Origin: Bryobacterales bacterium
GTDB lineage: Bacteria > Acidobacteriota > Terriglobia > Bryobacterales > Bryobacteraceae
Reading direction: 5' to 3'
NCBI GenBank assembly: GCA_020846745.1
Contig: JADLDI010000066.1
Coordinates: 1 to 63,066, forward strand
Length of the DNA stretch: 63,066 bases
Part shown: positions 1 through 8,646 of the stretch, one piece after another
Position numbering within the stretch: position 1 is the first letter of the stretch
Layout: each line of letters opens with the position of its first letter
Position numbers and translations under genes: made by a program
The notes under the pieces: generated by a model
What the model saw: only the letters and a program-made list of their open reading frames with translations
The model's database searches: none
Told to the model about the DNA's origin: nothing

Positions 1-2
1 AC

Positions 3-176
3 CGCGAATTTCTACAGGAAAGCCCCCGCGAAGAACGCCTCCGCCTCGAAAAATCCCTCCGCAACGGCTTCCCACTCGGCTCCGACGAGTGGATCACCCA
101 ACAGGAACGCGAATCCCACCGCCGCCTGCGACCCGCTCCGCCCGGCCGCGCGCCTCTGCTTCGAATGTCAGCCTAG
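3..176 (+). CDS. REP-associated tyrosine transposase, C-terminal fragment (cut by window edge)
   Basis: An open frame enters from the left edge and stops at 174-176. Its last 57 residues contain the tail typical of TnpA_REP / IS200-like (Y1) transposases: a 'GFPLGSDEWI' stretch followed by an arginine/proline-rich end (HRRLRPAPPGR). In this family the N-terminal HUH/Y1 domain mobilises or maintains REP palindromes; that domain lies outside the window, so activity cannot be judged. Palindromic repeats of the kind such proteins handle occur inside the S9 peptidase gene at 9.5-9.7 kb. Family assignment rests only on the short tail. Confidence 0.6.
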   Translation, partial: REFLQESPREERLRLEKSLRNGFPLGSDEWITQQERESHRRLRPAPPGRAPLLRMSA

Positions 177-216
177 CACCGGCCCGCTGGTACACTGAAA
201 GATCCACCACGTATTG

Positions 217-1452
217 ATGCACCGGGTTCTCGTCTTCCTGTTTTTCGCCTGCATCGCGGCCCACGCACAGTCGTACCTCGTCGCTCCCTTCGCGAACCGT
301 TCCGCGGACCCTCAACTCGACTGGGTCGGCGAGAGCGTCTCTGAAGCGATCCGCGAAGCCTTCGCCGACCTCAACCTGCCCGTCGTCTCCCGCGAACTGC
401 GCGTCGACACGATCAAGCGTCTCTCCCTGCGCAGCGGCCACGGCATCAGCCTTGCTTCCTGGATCAAAGTCAGCGAGCAGACCAGCGCGAACCGCCTGAT
501 CCTTGGTGAAATCCACTTCACCCCAGCCGAGCCACCCCCACCCCCGCCTGCGCCCGCCGCGACCTCCCCTGACGCGAAACCCGACCCCGACCGTCCTCCC
601 CCACCGGCTCCTGCAACAACACCGCCGGCCCCGCCCACAACCCGCGGCGCCCTACGCCTGGTCACTCGCGTCATGGACGCCACCCGGCCCGTACAACTTG
701 CCGAATTCAGTCAGTCCGGCCCCATCGAGGACCTTGCCGCACTCGAAGCCGCAATTTCCTGGCGCCTGCTCCAATTCGCCAAAGCGCCCCGGTTGCCCGA
801 CCTGCAGGAATTCCGCCGCCAGCGTCCCAACGTCAAGCTGAACGCCCTTGAAAGCTACATCCGCGGCCTCATGGCCACCTCCTCCGACGCGAAGCACCGT
901 TACTTCACCCAGGCCGCCCGGTTCGACCCGTCGTTCGCCAATCCGCGCTACTACCTCGGCCGCATGCATTTCAAGGCGGAAAACTACCGCGAAGCGGCCA
1001 CCTGGCTCGACAAAATTTCCCCGTCATTCCGCGACTACGTGCACGCCCGCTTCATGCTGGGACTCAGCCGCTTCGAACTCAGTGAATTTGAGGAATCGCG
1101 CGCCGCGTTCGAAGACGTTGCCGCGAAAGTTCCCGTGCCTGAACTCTGGAACAACCTCGGAGCAGCCCAGGCACGCCTCGGCATGCCTCAGGCGCGCGAG
1201 AACCTGCAAAAAGCCCTCAACGCCAAACCCTCCGACCCCGACTACCACTTCAACACCGGCTACATCCTCTGGCGTCAGGGCGAATTCTCCGTCGCCGCCG
1301 AACGCTTCCGCGCCGTCCTCGACCGGCTTCCCAATGACGACGACGCCATCTACCTGCTCGGCCGCTGCCTCAAATCGAGCGGTCCGCGTAACGGCGACTT
1401 GCGCACCGAAGGTCTGCTCCGCTTAAAAGATACTTACGAAGAAGTAAAATAA
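217..1452 (+). CDS. Exported TPR-repeat protein
   Basis: A 411-residue protein with a signal peptide (hydrophobic residues 4-16, then AHAQS). It has an N-terminal alpha/beta part (SYLVAPFANRS...), a proline-rich linker at about 105-140, and TPR-like helical pairs from about 200 to the end (for example 'PRYYLGRMHFKAENYREAATWL'). Role is inferred to be a periplasmic or outer-membrane scaffold; it precedes a TonB-dependent receptor by 41 bp and may be co-transcribed. I chose ATG 217 over TTG 214. A TACACT box at 191-196 preceded by TGG looks like an extended -10. No enzyme motif is visible. Confidence 0.8.
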   Translation: MHRVLVFLFFACIAAHAQSYLVAPFANRSADPQLDWVGESVSEAIREAFADLNLPVVSRELRVDTIKRLSLRSGHGISLASWIKVSEQTSANRLILGEIHFTPAEPPPPPPAPAATSPDAKPDPDRPPPPAPATTPPAPPTTRGALRLVTRVMDATRPVQLAEFSQSGPIEDLAALEAAISWRLLQFAKAPRLPDLQEFRRQRPNVKLNALESYIRGLMATSSDAKHRYFTQAARFDPSFANPRYYLGRMHFKAENYREAATWLDKISPSFRDYVHARFMLGLSRFELSEFEESRAAFEDVAAKVPVPELWNNLGAAQARLGMPQARENLQKALNAKPSDPDYHFNTGYILWRQGEFSVAAERFRAVLDRLPNDDDAIYLLGRCLKSSGPRNGDLRTEGLLRLKDTYEEVK

Positions 1453-1493
1453 GAAGTCTCCTACCGCGCGATCGCGCAGGAACTAAACTAATT

Positions 1494-4073
1494 GTGAACC
1501 GGCTCTTAATATCTGTGTATTTGGCCACCCGCCTTGCCGTGGCGGCCGATCGTCCCACCCCTCCTGTCGCCGCCTCTCCTAAACCGGCTGCCTCCACGAC
1601 ATCGGGCACAGCGGCCGCACGCATGCAAACCACCGCCATGCGCAACGAAAACGTCGCCGTCAACCAGATCGACAACAACGCGATCAAGGAAGCGAACGTC
1701 CGCGTCGGCACCACTACGACCCTCGTCTCCGACGCGACCGTGGAAAACGGCTACTTCGCCACCGAGTTCGGGCGTCCGCTCACCGCTCCTCCGTTGCTGC
1801 CCAACTCCGCGCCCTTGCGCGACTGGCACGGCGAACTGTTCGGATTCCACCAGAACGCCGTGTTTAATGCACGTTCGTTCTTTCAGGTCGGCGGCGTCAA
1901 ACCGTCGCATCGCAACTTCTACGGCGGCCGCTTCTCGGGCGGCCTCGGCGCGCACACGTGGCTCACCGGCAGCTTCTCGCAGCGCGACGTGCGCGGCATG
2001 GTGAACGGTAACGTCCTCGTCCCCCTCGCGAACGAACGCACGCCGCGCACCAACGATCCATCTCTGCGCGCGCTCATCGCGCGATTCATCCAGGCCTATC
2101 CCAACGAACTGCCGAACCGCCCGGACTTTGACATGCGCGCGCTCAACACCAACGCGCCGCAGCGGATCGACGATCTCGAATCGATTCTCCGGCTCAATCA
2201 CGACCTGTCGCACAACCGCGGCCGTCTCTCGGCATCGCATACCCTCACCCGCCAGCGTATCGACGCTTTCCAACTTGTTGCCGGACAGAACCCCGACAAC
2301 GAGATTCACACCCATCGTGGCCAACTCACCTGGCGCGGATCGCTCCACGGCTTCGATTCCGCTATTGGAGCAACCTTCCAACGCACCAAAACCGCGCTCC
2401 TGCCCGAACCAAACGCCATCCCCATGCGCGTCCGCATCGGTTACCAGATCGAAGAACTCGGGCCTGACTCCGAATTCCCAGTCGACCGCGCCACCAACTC
2501 CTACCGCTATGGCGCAGTCTTCGGCCGTACCCTCGGATCGCGCCACAACCTCACCTTCGGCGCAGACCTCACGCGCTTTCAGTTGAACGGCGTCGAAACC
2601 ATGTCCACCCGCGGCTACTTCTCATTCACCAACGCCTACGGCCGCTCGGCCATTGAGAATTTCCTGACCGGTACACCCGCCTACTACGAGGTGACTCTTG
2701 GACCGCTCTCCCGCGGGTTCCGCAACTGGACCGCCAACGCCTTCTTCGCCGACCGCTTCAAGGTCAACTCACGCCTGCAGATCTACTGGGGACTTCGCTA
2801 CAGCGCCGTCACCGGACCGGTTGAGGTCAACAACTTCCACCCGCAACTCTATCCTTGCGACTGCAATAACTTCAGTCCGCGCCTCTCGCTCGCCATTCAG
2901 TTGAAACCCACCTGGATCGTCCGCACTTCCTACACGACTTCCTTCGGCGACGTTCCGCCCGTTACCTACCAGCAGCAGCGCTTCAATCTGCCGTGGGTCC
3001 GATACGTCCAGGTGCAGAATCCCAGCCTCTTACATCCCCTTGAAGGCGCCAACCTCGGCCGTACTTCGCCCACCATCCTCACCAATCTTGTCTCCGCCTA
3101 CGCGCATCAGTACAACTTCTCGCTCGAACATCGCCTGAAGAGCGGCGCCATCCTGCGCACCAGCTACATCGGCAGCCGTTCGCTCAAAATGGTGAACCCC
3201 TACATTGAGAATCGCGCCGCGGTTGTGCCCGGTGTGCCGTTGACGCTCGAAACAGTCGACCAGCGCCGCCCCGACCCGCGCTTTTACGAAGTCCGCTACA
3301 TCGTCAACGCCGGCATCGGTTACTTCAACGCCGCACAAGCCGCAATCGATATTCCGTATTGGCGCGGCTTCCGGGCGTCGCTCGCCTATACGTTCTCAAA
3401 GGCAATCGACGAGGGGGTCGACTTCACATCCACTGCGGCTAATCGTGATTCCGCCCGTGGACGCAGCCAGAGTCAGTACGATTCGTTAATCGATCGCCGC
3501 GGCCTCAGCAACTTCGATTCGCCGCATGCGTTGCTCGCGAATTACACCTACGATCTGCCGCGCCTCACCACCACCCATGGCATCGCCGGCGCCCTGCTGA
3601 ATAACTGGCAGCTCGCCGGTGTTGTGCTTGCCAAAAGCGGCACGCCGCTCACGCTCTACATCGGGTCCGATGCGCCGGGTATCGGCAATGTCGACGGCGG
3701 CCCGAGCGACCGGCCGAATATACTCGACCCGTCGATTCTCGGCCGCACCATCGGCAATCCCGACACCGCGCCCATCATTCTCTCCCGCGACAAGTTCGCC
3801 TACATACCCGTTGGCCAGTTGCGCGGCAGTCTCGGCAAGAACACCTTTCGTAAGTCGCGCATTGCCAACTGGAACGCGGCGCTCACCAAGCAGTGGACCT
3901 GGAACTCCCACCGCGAATATCGCCTGCAGTTCCGGGTGGAAACATACAATTTCACCAACACGCCCCAGTTCGACGAGCCGCAACGCAATCTCACCTCGCC
4001 CGCGTTCGGAAAGATCACCAACACACTCAACGACGGACGCGTGTTTCAGCTCGGATTACGCTTTTTTCTCTGA
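1494..4073 (+). CDS. TonB-dependent receptor, Oar-like, without a carboxypeptidase-type N-domain
   Basis: An 859-residue outer-membrane protein with a GTG start, a short hydrophobic leader ending near AVAA, and the alternating aromatic strands of a beta-barrel ending in '...QLGLRFFL', a typical terminal-phenylalanine barrel signature. The barrel resembles Oar-like acidobacterial receptors (motifs such as 'YGLRYS'-type strands and 'NWNAALTKQW'). Unlike the receptor at 45.5-48.7 kb it lacks an N-terminal carboxypeptidase-regulatory/Ig-like domain, and its plug is poorly defined. Likely substrate is unknown. Spacing suggests co-expression with the TPR protein upstream. Confidence 0.8.
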   Translation: MNRLLISVYLATRLAVAADRPTPPVAASPKPAASTTSGTAAARMQTTAMRNENVAVNQIDNNAIKEANVRVGTTTTLVSDATVENGYFATEFGRPLTAPPLLPNSAPLRDWHGELFGFHQNAVFNARSFFQVGGVKPSHRNFYGGRFSGGLGAHTWLTGSFSQRDVRGMVNGNVLVPLANERTPRTNDPSLRALIARFIQAYPNELPNRPDFDMRALNTNAPQRIDDLESILRLNHDLSHNRGRLSASHTLTRQRIDAFQLVAGQNPDNEIHTHRGQLTWRGSLHGFDSAIGATFQRTKTALLPEPNAIPMRVRIGYQIEELGPDSEFPVDRATNSYRYGAVFGRTLGSRHNLTFGADLTRFQLNGVETMSTRGYFSFTNAYGRSAIENFLTGTPAYYEVTLGPLSRGFRNWTANAFFADRFKVNSRLQIYWGLRYSAVTGPVEVNNFHPQLYPCDCNNFSPRLSLAIQLKPTWIVRTSYTTSFGDVPPVTYQQQRFNLPWVRYVQVQNPSLLHPLEGANLGRTSPTILTNLVSAYAHQYNFSLEHRLKSGAILRTSYIGSRSLKMVNPYIENRAAVVPGVPLTLETVDQRRPDPRFYEVRYIVNAGIGYFNAAQAAIDIPYWRGFRASLAYTFSKAIDEGVDFTSTAANRDSARGRSQSQYDSLIDRRGLSNFDSPHALLANYTYDLPRLTTTHGIAGALLNNWQLAGVVLAKSGTPLTLYIGSDAPGIGNVDGGPSDRPNILDPSILGRTIGNPDTAPIILSRDKFAYIPVGQLRGSLGKNTFRKSRIANWNAALTKQWTWNSHREYRLQFRVETYNFTNTPQFDEPQRNLTSPAFGKITNTLNDGRVFQLGLRFFL

Positions 4074-4082
4074 TCTCCTCGC

Positions 4083-4088
4083 TACAAT
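4083..4088 (+). promoter_or_regulatory. -10 box (TACAAT) of thiG, near-leaderless
   Basis: CGCTACAAT ends six bases before the thiG ATG, so transcription would be expected to begin at or next to the start codon. No separate Shine-Dalgarno sequence or riboswitch fits in the 21-bp gap. The same CGCTAnnAT-type box recurs before other genes in this window. Confidence 0.5.
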
Positions 4089-4094
4089 AAAGGC

Positions 4095-4874
4095 ATGTCC
4101 GATGCACTCGTGATCGCGGGGCGTACCTTCCAGTCACGCCTGATTGTGGGCACTGGTAAGTACCGCAGCTTCCCTGAAATGGCGCGTTGCCACACCGCTT
4201 CCGGAGCCGATATGGTCACCGTCGCGGTCCGGCGCGTGAACCTCACCGACCGTTCCAAGGAATCGCTGCTCGACTATATCGACCGCGAGAAGTTTTCCAT
4301 TCTTCCCAACACGGCAGCCTGCTACAACGTCGACGACGCGGTTCGCACCGCGATGCTGGCGCGCGAAGTCGGCCTGTCGAATTGGATTAAACTGGAAGTG
4401 ATTGGGGATGAAAAGACCCTTTTCCCGGATACCGCGGGTTTGATCGAAGCCACCCGCATTCTGGCGAAGGAAGGGTTTATCGTACTTCCCTATACGAATG
4501 ACGACCTTGTTGTCGCCAGGCGTTTGATTGATGCGGGTGCGGCCGCCGTGATGCCGCTTGCCGCGCCGATCGGCTCAGGCCTCGGCATTCAGAATACGAC
4601 TAATTTGCGGATACTTCGCGAAATGATTACCGAGGTGCCGTTAATCGTGGACGCGGGCGTCGGCACGGCTTCCGACGCGGCCTTAGCCATGGAGTTAGGC
4701 TACGACGGCATTCTTATGAACACCGCCATCGCCGCTGCCGACGATGCAGTGCGTATGGCGGAAGCCATGAAGTTTGCCACCATCGCCGGACGGCTTGCTT
4801 ACGAAGCGGGCCGCATGCCGAAAAAGCTGTACGCCAGCGCTTCCAGTCCACTGGCGGGTGTCATCGGACGGTAA
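4095..4874 (+). CDS. thiG: Thiazole synthase ThiG
   Basis: Cytoplasmic enzyme that makes the thiazole ring of thiamine from 1-deoxyxylulose-5-phosphate, dehydroglycine and ThiS thiocarboxylate. The 259 residues match the full length of the family. Visible signatures are the start '[20 protein letters not shown]', the '[17 protein letters not shown]' stretch holding the Schiff-base lysine, '[13 protein letters not shown]' and '[12 protein letters not shown]' of the phosphate-binding TIM barrel. No thiS, thiH or thiF lies beside it, so the pathway is dispersed. Its own -10 box sits immediately upstream. Confidence 0.95.
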   Translation: MSDALVIAGRTFQSRLIVGTGKYRSFPEMARCHTASGADMVTVAVRRVNLTDRSKESLLDYIDREKFSILPNTAACYNVDDAVRTAMLAREVGLSNWIKLEVIGDEKTLFPDTAGLIEATRILAKEGFIVLPYTNDDLVVARRLIDAGAAAVMPLAAPIGSGLGIQNTTNLRILREMITEVPLIVDAGVGTASDAALAMELGYDGILMNTAIAAADDAVRMAEAMKFATIAGRLAYEAGRMPKKLYASASSPLAGVIGR

Positions 4875-4881
4875 CCGATAA

Positions 4882-5943
<1,062 letters not shown>

Positions 5944-6072
5944 TTCGTTCTTGCGTGCAATCAGAGGGCGTCCGCAATCGCGCGGCCGCCCTCTCTGCAC
6001 CACCCCACTTCCCCCACTGCACCGTTCTTTCAGCCCGCACTCCTTCACTTCCCTCCACCACCCCACAAATGA

Positions 6073-6078
6073 GACAAT
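6073..6078 (+). promoter_or_regulatory. Putative -10 box (GACAAT) of the hydroxyacid dehydrogenase gene
   Basis: GAGACAAT ends ten bases before the ATG at 6089, implying a leader of only a few nucleotides. The same GAGACAAT string occurs eight bases before the start of the DUF4071 gene at 56.2 kb. Confidence 0.4.
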
Positions 6079-6088
6079 CTGAAACCGT

Positions 6089-7057
6089 ATGAAAGTTCTG
6101 GTCACCAAGCGAGTCTTCCCCGAAGCCGTTGAGTATCTTCGCTCGAAGTTTGAAGTCGATTACGTCTCAACCGACGAAGGACTAACGCCCCAGGAACTCG
6201 CCCAGCGCGTGAAGGGAGTCCAAGGCATCGTCAGTCAGCTCACAGATAAGTTCGATGCCACGGTCATCGGCCGGCTCGAAGGCGTCAAGGTGCTCGCCAA
6301 CGTCGCGGTCGGCTACGACAATATCGATGTCCCCGCCGCTACCGCCAAAGGGATCGCCGTCACCAACACGCCCGACGTGCTCACCGAGACTACTGCCGAC
6401 TTCGCCTGGGCACTGCTCATGTCCGCGGCTCGCCGTGTCGTGGAGGGCCACGCCTTCGTGCATTCGGGCCAGTGGAAGCGCTGGACCATCGATCTGCTGG
6501 CCGGTCAGGACATCTTCGGCAAGACCCTGGGCATCTTTGGACTCGGCCGCATCGGTCAGGCCGTCGCTCGCCGTGGCCGCGGGTTCGGCATGACCATCCT
6601 CTACAACGACGCGCAGCGCGCCCCCGAATCCATCGAACAGGAACTTGGCGCCCGCTTCGTCGACAAAGACACTCTCCTCCGCGAGTCCGATTACGTCAGC
6701 CTGCACGTCCCCCTCACCGAAGGCACCCGCAAGCTGATCGGCACGCCGGAACTCAACCTCATGAAGCCCACCGCCATCCTCATCAACACCGCGCGTGGTC
6801 CTGTGGTCGACGAGGCTGCCGTGGCTGAGGCGCTCAAAGCCCGCCGTATCGCCGCTGCCGGGCTCGATGTGTTTGAAAAGGAACCGTCCGTCCACCCGCT
6901 GCTGCTTGAACTCACCAATGTGGTGCTCGCGCCCCACATCGCCAGCGCCAGTGTCGACACGCGTCGCCGCATGTCCACCATGGCTGCTGAAAACTGTGCC
7001 GCCGCCCTCGAAGGCCGCCGTCCCGCCAACCTCCTCAACCCTGCGGTATGGGCATAA
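6089..7057 (+). CDS. D-2-hydroxyacid dehydrogenase (glyoxylate/hydroxypyruvate reductase type)
   Basis: A 322-residue NAD(P)H-dependent dehydrogenase that reduces a 2-oxoacid such as glyoxylate or hydroxypyruvate. It has the N-terminal substrate domain, the 'GIFGLGRIGQAVARR' dinucleotide fold, the catalytic arginine in 'INTARGPVVDEAAV', a glutamate near 'AGLDVFEKEP' and the catalytic histidine in 'LAPHIASAS'. The pattern is closest to GhrB/glyoxylate reductase, but exact substrate cannot be assigned. Its 3' end overlaps the convergent small HTH gene by 23 bp. Confidence 0.92.
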   Translation: MKVLVTKRVFPEAVEYLRSKFEVDYVSTDEGLTPQELAQRVKGVQGIVSQLTDKFDATVIGRLEGVKVLANVAVGYDNIDVPAATAKGIAVTNTPDVLTETTADFAWALLMSAARRVVEGHAFVHSGQWKRWTIDLLAGQDIFGKTLGIFGLGRIGQAVARRGRGFGMTILYNDAQRAPESIEQELGARFVDKDTLLRESDYVSLHVPLTEGTRKLIGTPELNLMKPTAILINTARGPVVDEAAVAEALKARRIAAAGLDVFEKEPSVHPLLLELTNVVLAPHIASASVDTRRRMSTMAAENCAAALEGRRPANLLNPAVWA

Positions 7058-7271
7058 CCCCTACCGCCGGCGGCTGCAACGCCCGCGTGGCCAACAACTT
7101 TAAAATCAGCACATCCGATGCGTGAAAGGTGGTCCGGGCGCAATTGGAGAGGTCGTCGTCGGAGTCGATGATATGCCGCTTCAGCAAACTCCGAAACTCC
7201 GGGACCGACAGTCCCAGCGTGCGTGCCGCCTCTCCCTCTGAATAATACGATTTGGGCAGATTTGACGCCAT
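7035..7271 (-). CDS. Small MerR/excisionase-like helix-turn-helix protein
   Basis: A 78-residue protein whose first 60 residues suggest a MerR-type winged helix: 'YYSEGEAARTLGLSVPEFRSLLKRHI' resembles the first HTH helices, followed by an acidic turn and 'FHASDVLILKLL'. Similar short proteins are probably transcription or DNA-binding factors, but no target is evident. It is convergent with the dehydrogenase and shares its last 23 bp. The C-terminal proline-rich tail could be an artefact of that overlap. Its own promoter would lie in the 145-bp gap shared with the maturase gene. Confidence 0.6.
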   Translation of the reverse strand: MASNLPKSYYSEGEAARTLGLSVPEFRSLLKRHIIDSDDDLSNCARTTFHASDVLILKLLATRALQPPAVGVMPIPQG

Positions 7272-7402
7272 GCTTAACCCTATTGTCTGGTTCTGCTTGG
7301 ACGATCTGAATCAGTAAGAGTCCCTAGTCCGGCGTGCGATTGTGCTGACACGCCGAGCCTCCAGCCGTACTACGTAGAACCGTCCGCTCCGGGGTTCTGC
7401 GC

Positions 7403-7408
7403 TACACT
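7403..7408 (+). promoter_or_regulatory. Putative -10 box (TACACT) of the maturase gene
   Basis: GCGCTACACT ends eight bases before the ATG at 7417, another example of the short-leader promoter arrangement in this window. Confidence 0.4.
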
Positions 7409-7416
7409 CAACGTCA

Positions 7417-8646
7417 ATGAGTAGTGGGAATCCCCTTCCCATCCTGGGCCAATCCACCTCCGGCATCTCGATCGCCGCGGAACATCTCGGTCCCGTTCCG
7501 CGCATCACCTCTCTCCTTATCAAGCCGGCGTCCGCCGTCTGCAATCTCGATTGCTCCTACTGTTTCTATCTCGACCGCGACGCCGACCCCTACAAGGAAT
7601 TGCCCGCCCGCCGCATGACGGCAGATACGCTCGAGCGCCTGGTCGACACCTATCTTTTCTACTCCTACCCGAATGCCACGTTCGCCTTTCAAGGCGGTGA
7701 GCCGACTCTGGCCGGGCTCGACTTCTTCACCAAGCTCGTCGAGTTGCAGAAGCAATACGGCCGCAGCGGTCACAACGTCGCAAACGCTCTGCAGACCAAC
7801 GCGGTTTTGCTCGATGACAACTGGGCCCAACTGTTCCGCGAGTACAACTGGCTGCTCGGCGTCTCGCTCGACGGTCCTGAAGAAATCAACGATGCCTACC
7901 GCTTCAACAAAGCGCAGCACGGCACCTACAAGCAGGTGATGCGGGCGATCGAGGCACTGCAAAAACGCAAGGTCGACTTCAACATTCTCTGCGTGCTCTC
8001 GCAGGCCAACGTCGAAAAGCCGCGCGAACTCTACAAATTCTATAAATCAATCGGCGTCGATAATGTTCAATTCATTCCGCTTGCCGAGTTCAACCCCGAC
8101 GGGTCCCGCATGCCGTTCACGATCACGGCGGAACAGTACGGTAAGTTCCTGGTCGAAATGTTCGACCTCTGGTGGCCGGACCGCCGCAAGATGCGCATCC
8201 GCTTCTTCGACAACATCGCTGAAGCGCTGGCCGGCATGAAGCCCGGCTCCTGCACAATGCACGAGACCTGCGACTCCTACGTAGTGGTCGAGTACAACGG
8301 CGATATCTACCCTTGCGACTTCTTTGTCGAAGGCGGTTGGAAGCTCGGCAACATCACCATGGACTCGTGGGGCGAGATCGCCCGCCGCGCCCGCCGCTAC
8401 AGCTTCGCGCAGAAGAAGACCTTATCTCATCCGGAGTGCGTCGTGTGCGACTACCAATCGATCTGCCACGGCGGATGCCCCAAGTTCCGCCACGGTCCGC
8501 ATGGACGGTTTGAAGACCTCGACTACTTCTGCCAGGCCTATAAGATGATCTATAAGCGCGCCGTGGGTCCGCTGCAGAAGGAAGTCCAGCGGCTGCTCGG
8601 GCGTCCTGCCACGGAGCTGACCCGCCAGGCCCTGTCGCCCTATTGA
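7417..8646 (+). CDS. Anaerobic sulfatase-maturating radical SAM/SPASM enzyme
   Basis: Member of the anSME family, which converts a Cys or Ser of a sulfatase to formylglycine using S-adenosylmethionine. The radical-SAM motif 'CNLDCSYCFYLD' (C-x3-C-x2-C) is near residues 43-50, with 'FAFQGGEPTLAG' (GGE motif) and the SPASM cysteines in 'CTMHETCDSYVVVEYNGD', 'YPCDFFVEGG', 'CVVCDYQSICHGGCPKF' and 'YFCQAYK'. The 409 residues are normal length. No sulfatase is encoded in this window, so the substrate lies elsewhere or is different. The next gene starts on its stop codon. Confidence 0.9.
   Translation: MSSGNPLPILGQSTSGISIAAEHLGPVPRITSLLIKPASAVCNLDCSYCFYLDRDADPYKELPARRMTADTLERLVDTYLFYSYPNATFAFQGGEPTLAGLDFFTKLVELQKQYGRSGHNVANALQTNAVLLDDNWAQLFREYNWLLGVSLDGPEEINDAYRFNKAQHGTYKQVMRAIEALQKRKVDFNILCVLSQANVEKPRELYKFYKSIGVDNVQFIPLAEFNPDGSRMPFTITAEQYGKFLVEMFDLWWPDRRKMRIRFFDNIAEALAGMKPGSCTMHETCDSYVVVEYNGDIYPCDFFVEGGWKLGNITMDSWGEIARRARRYSFAQKKTLSHPECVVCDYQSICHGGCPKFRHGPHGRFEDLDYFCQAYKMIYKRAVGPLQKEVQRLLGRPATELTRQALSPY

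Noticed and set aside
1506..2546. A 346-codon open frame on the minus strand
   Set aside because: It is antisense to the TonB receptor, has no recognisable domain and a composition typical of GC-rich shadow frames. Similar long antisense frames at 15.8-16.3, 17.7-18.7, 52.4-53.4 and 57.1-58.1 kb were rejected for the same reason.
4074..4094. TPP riboswitch ahead of thiG
   Set aside because: Only 21 bp separate the receptor stop from thiG, too short for a THI element; a simple -10 box explains the gap.
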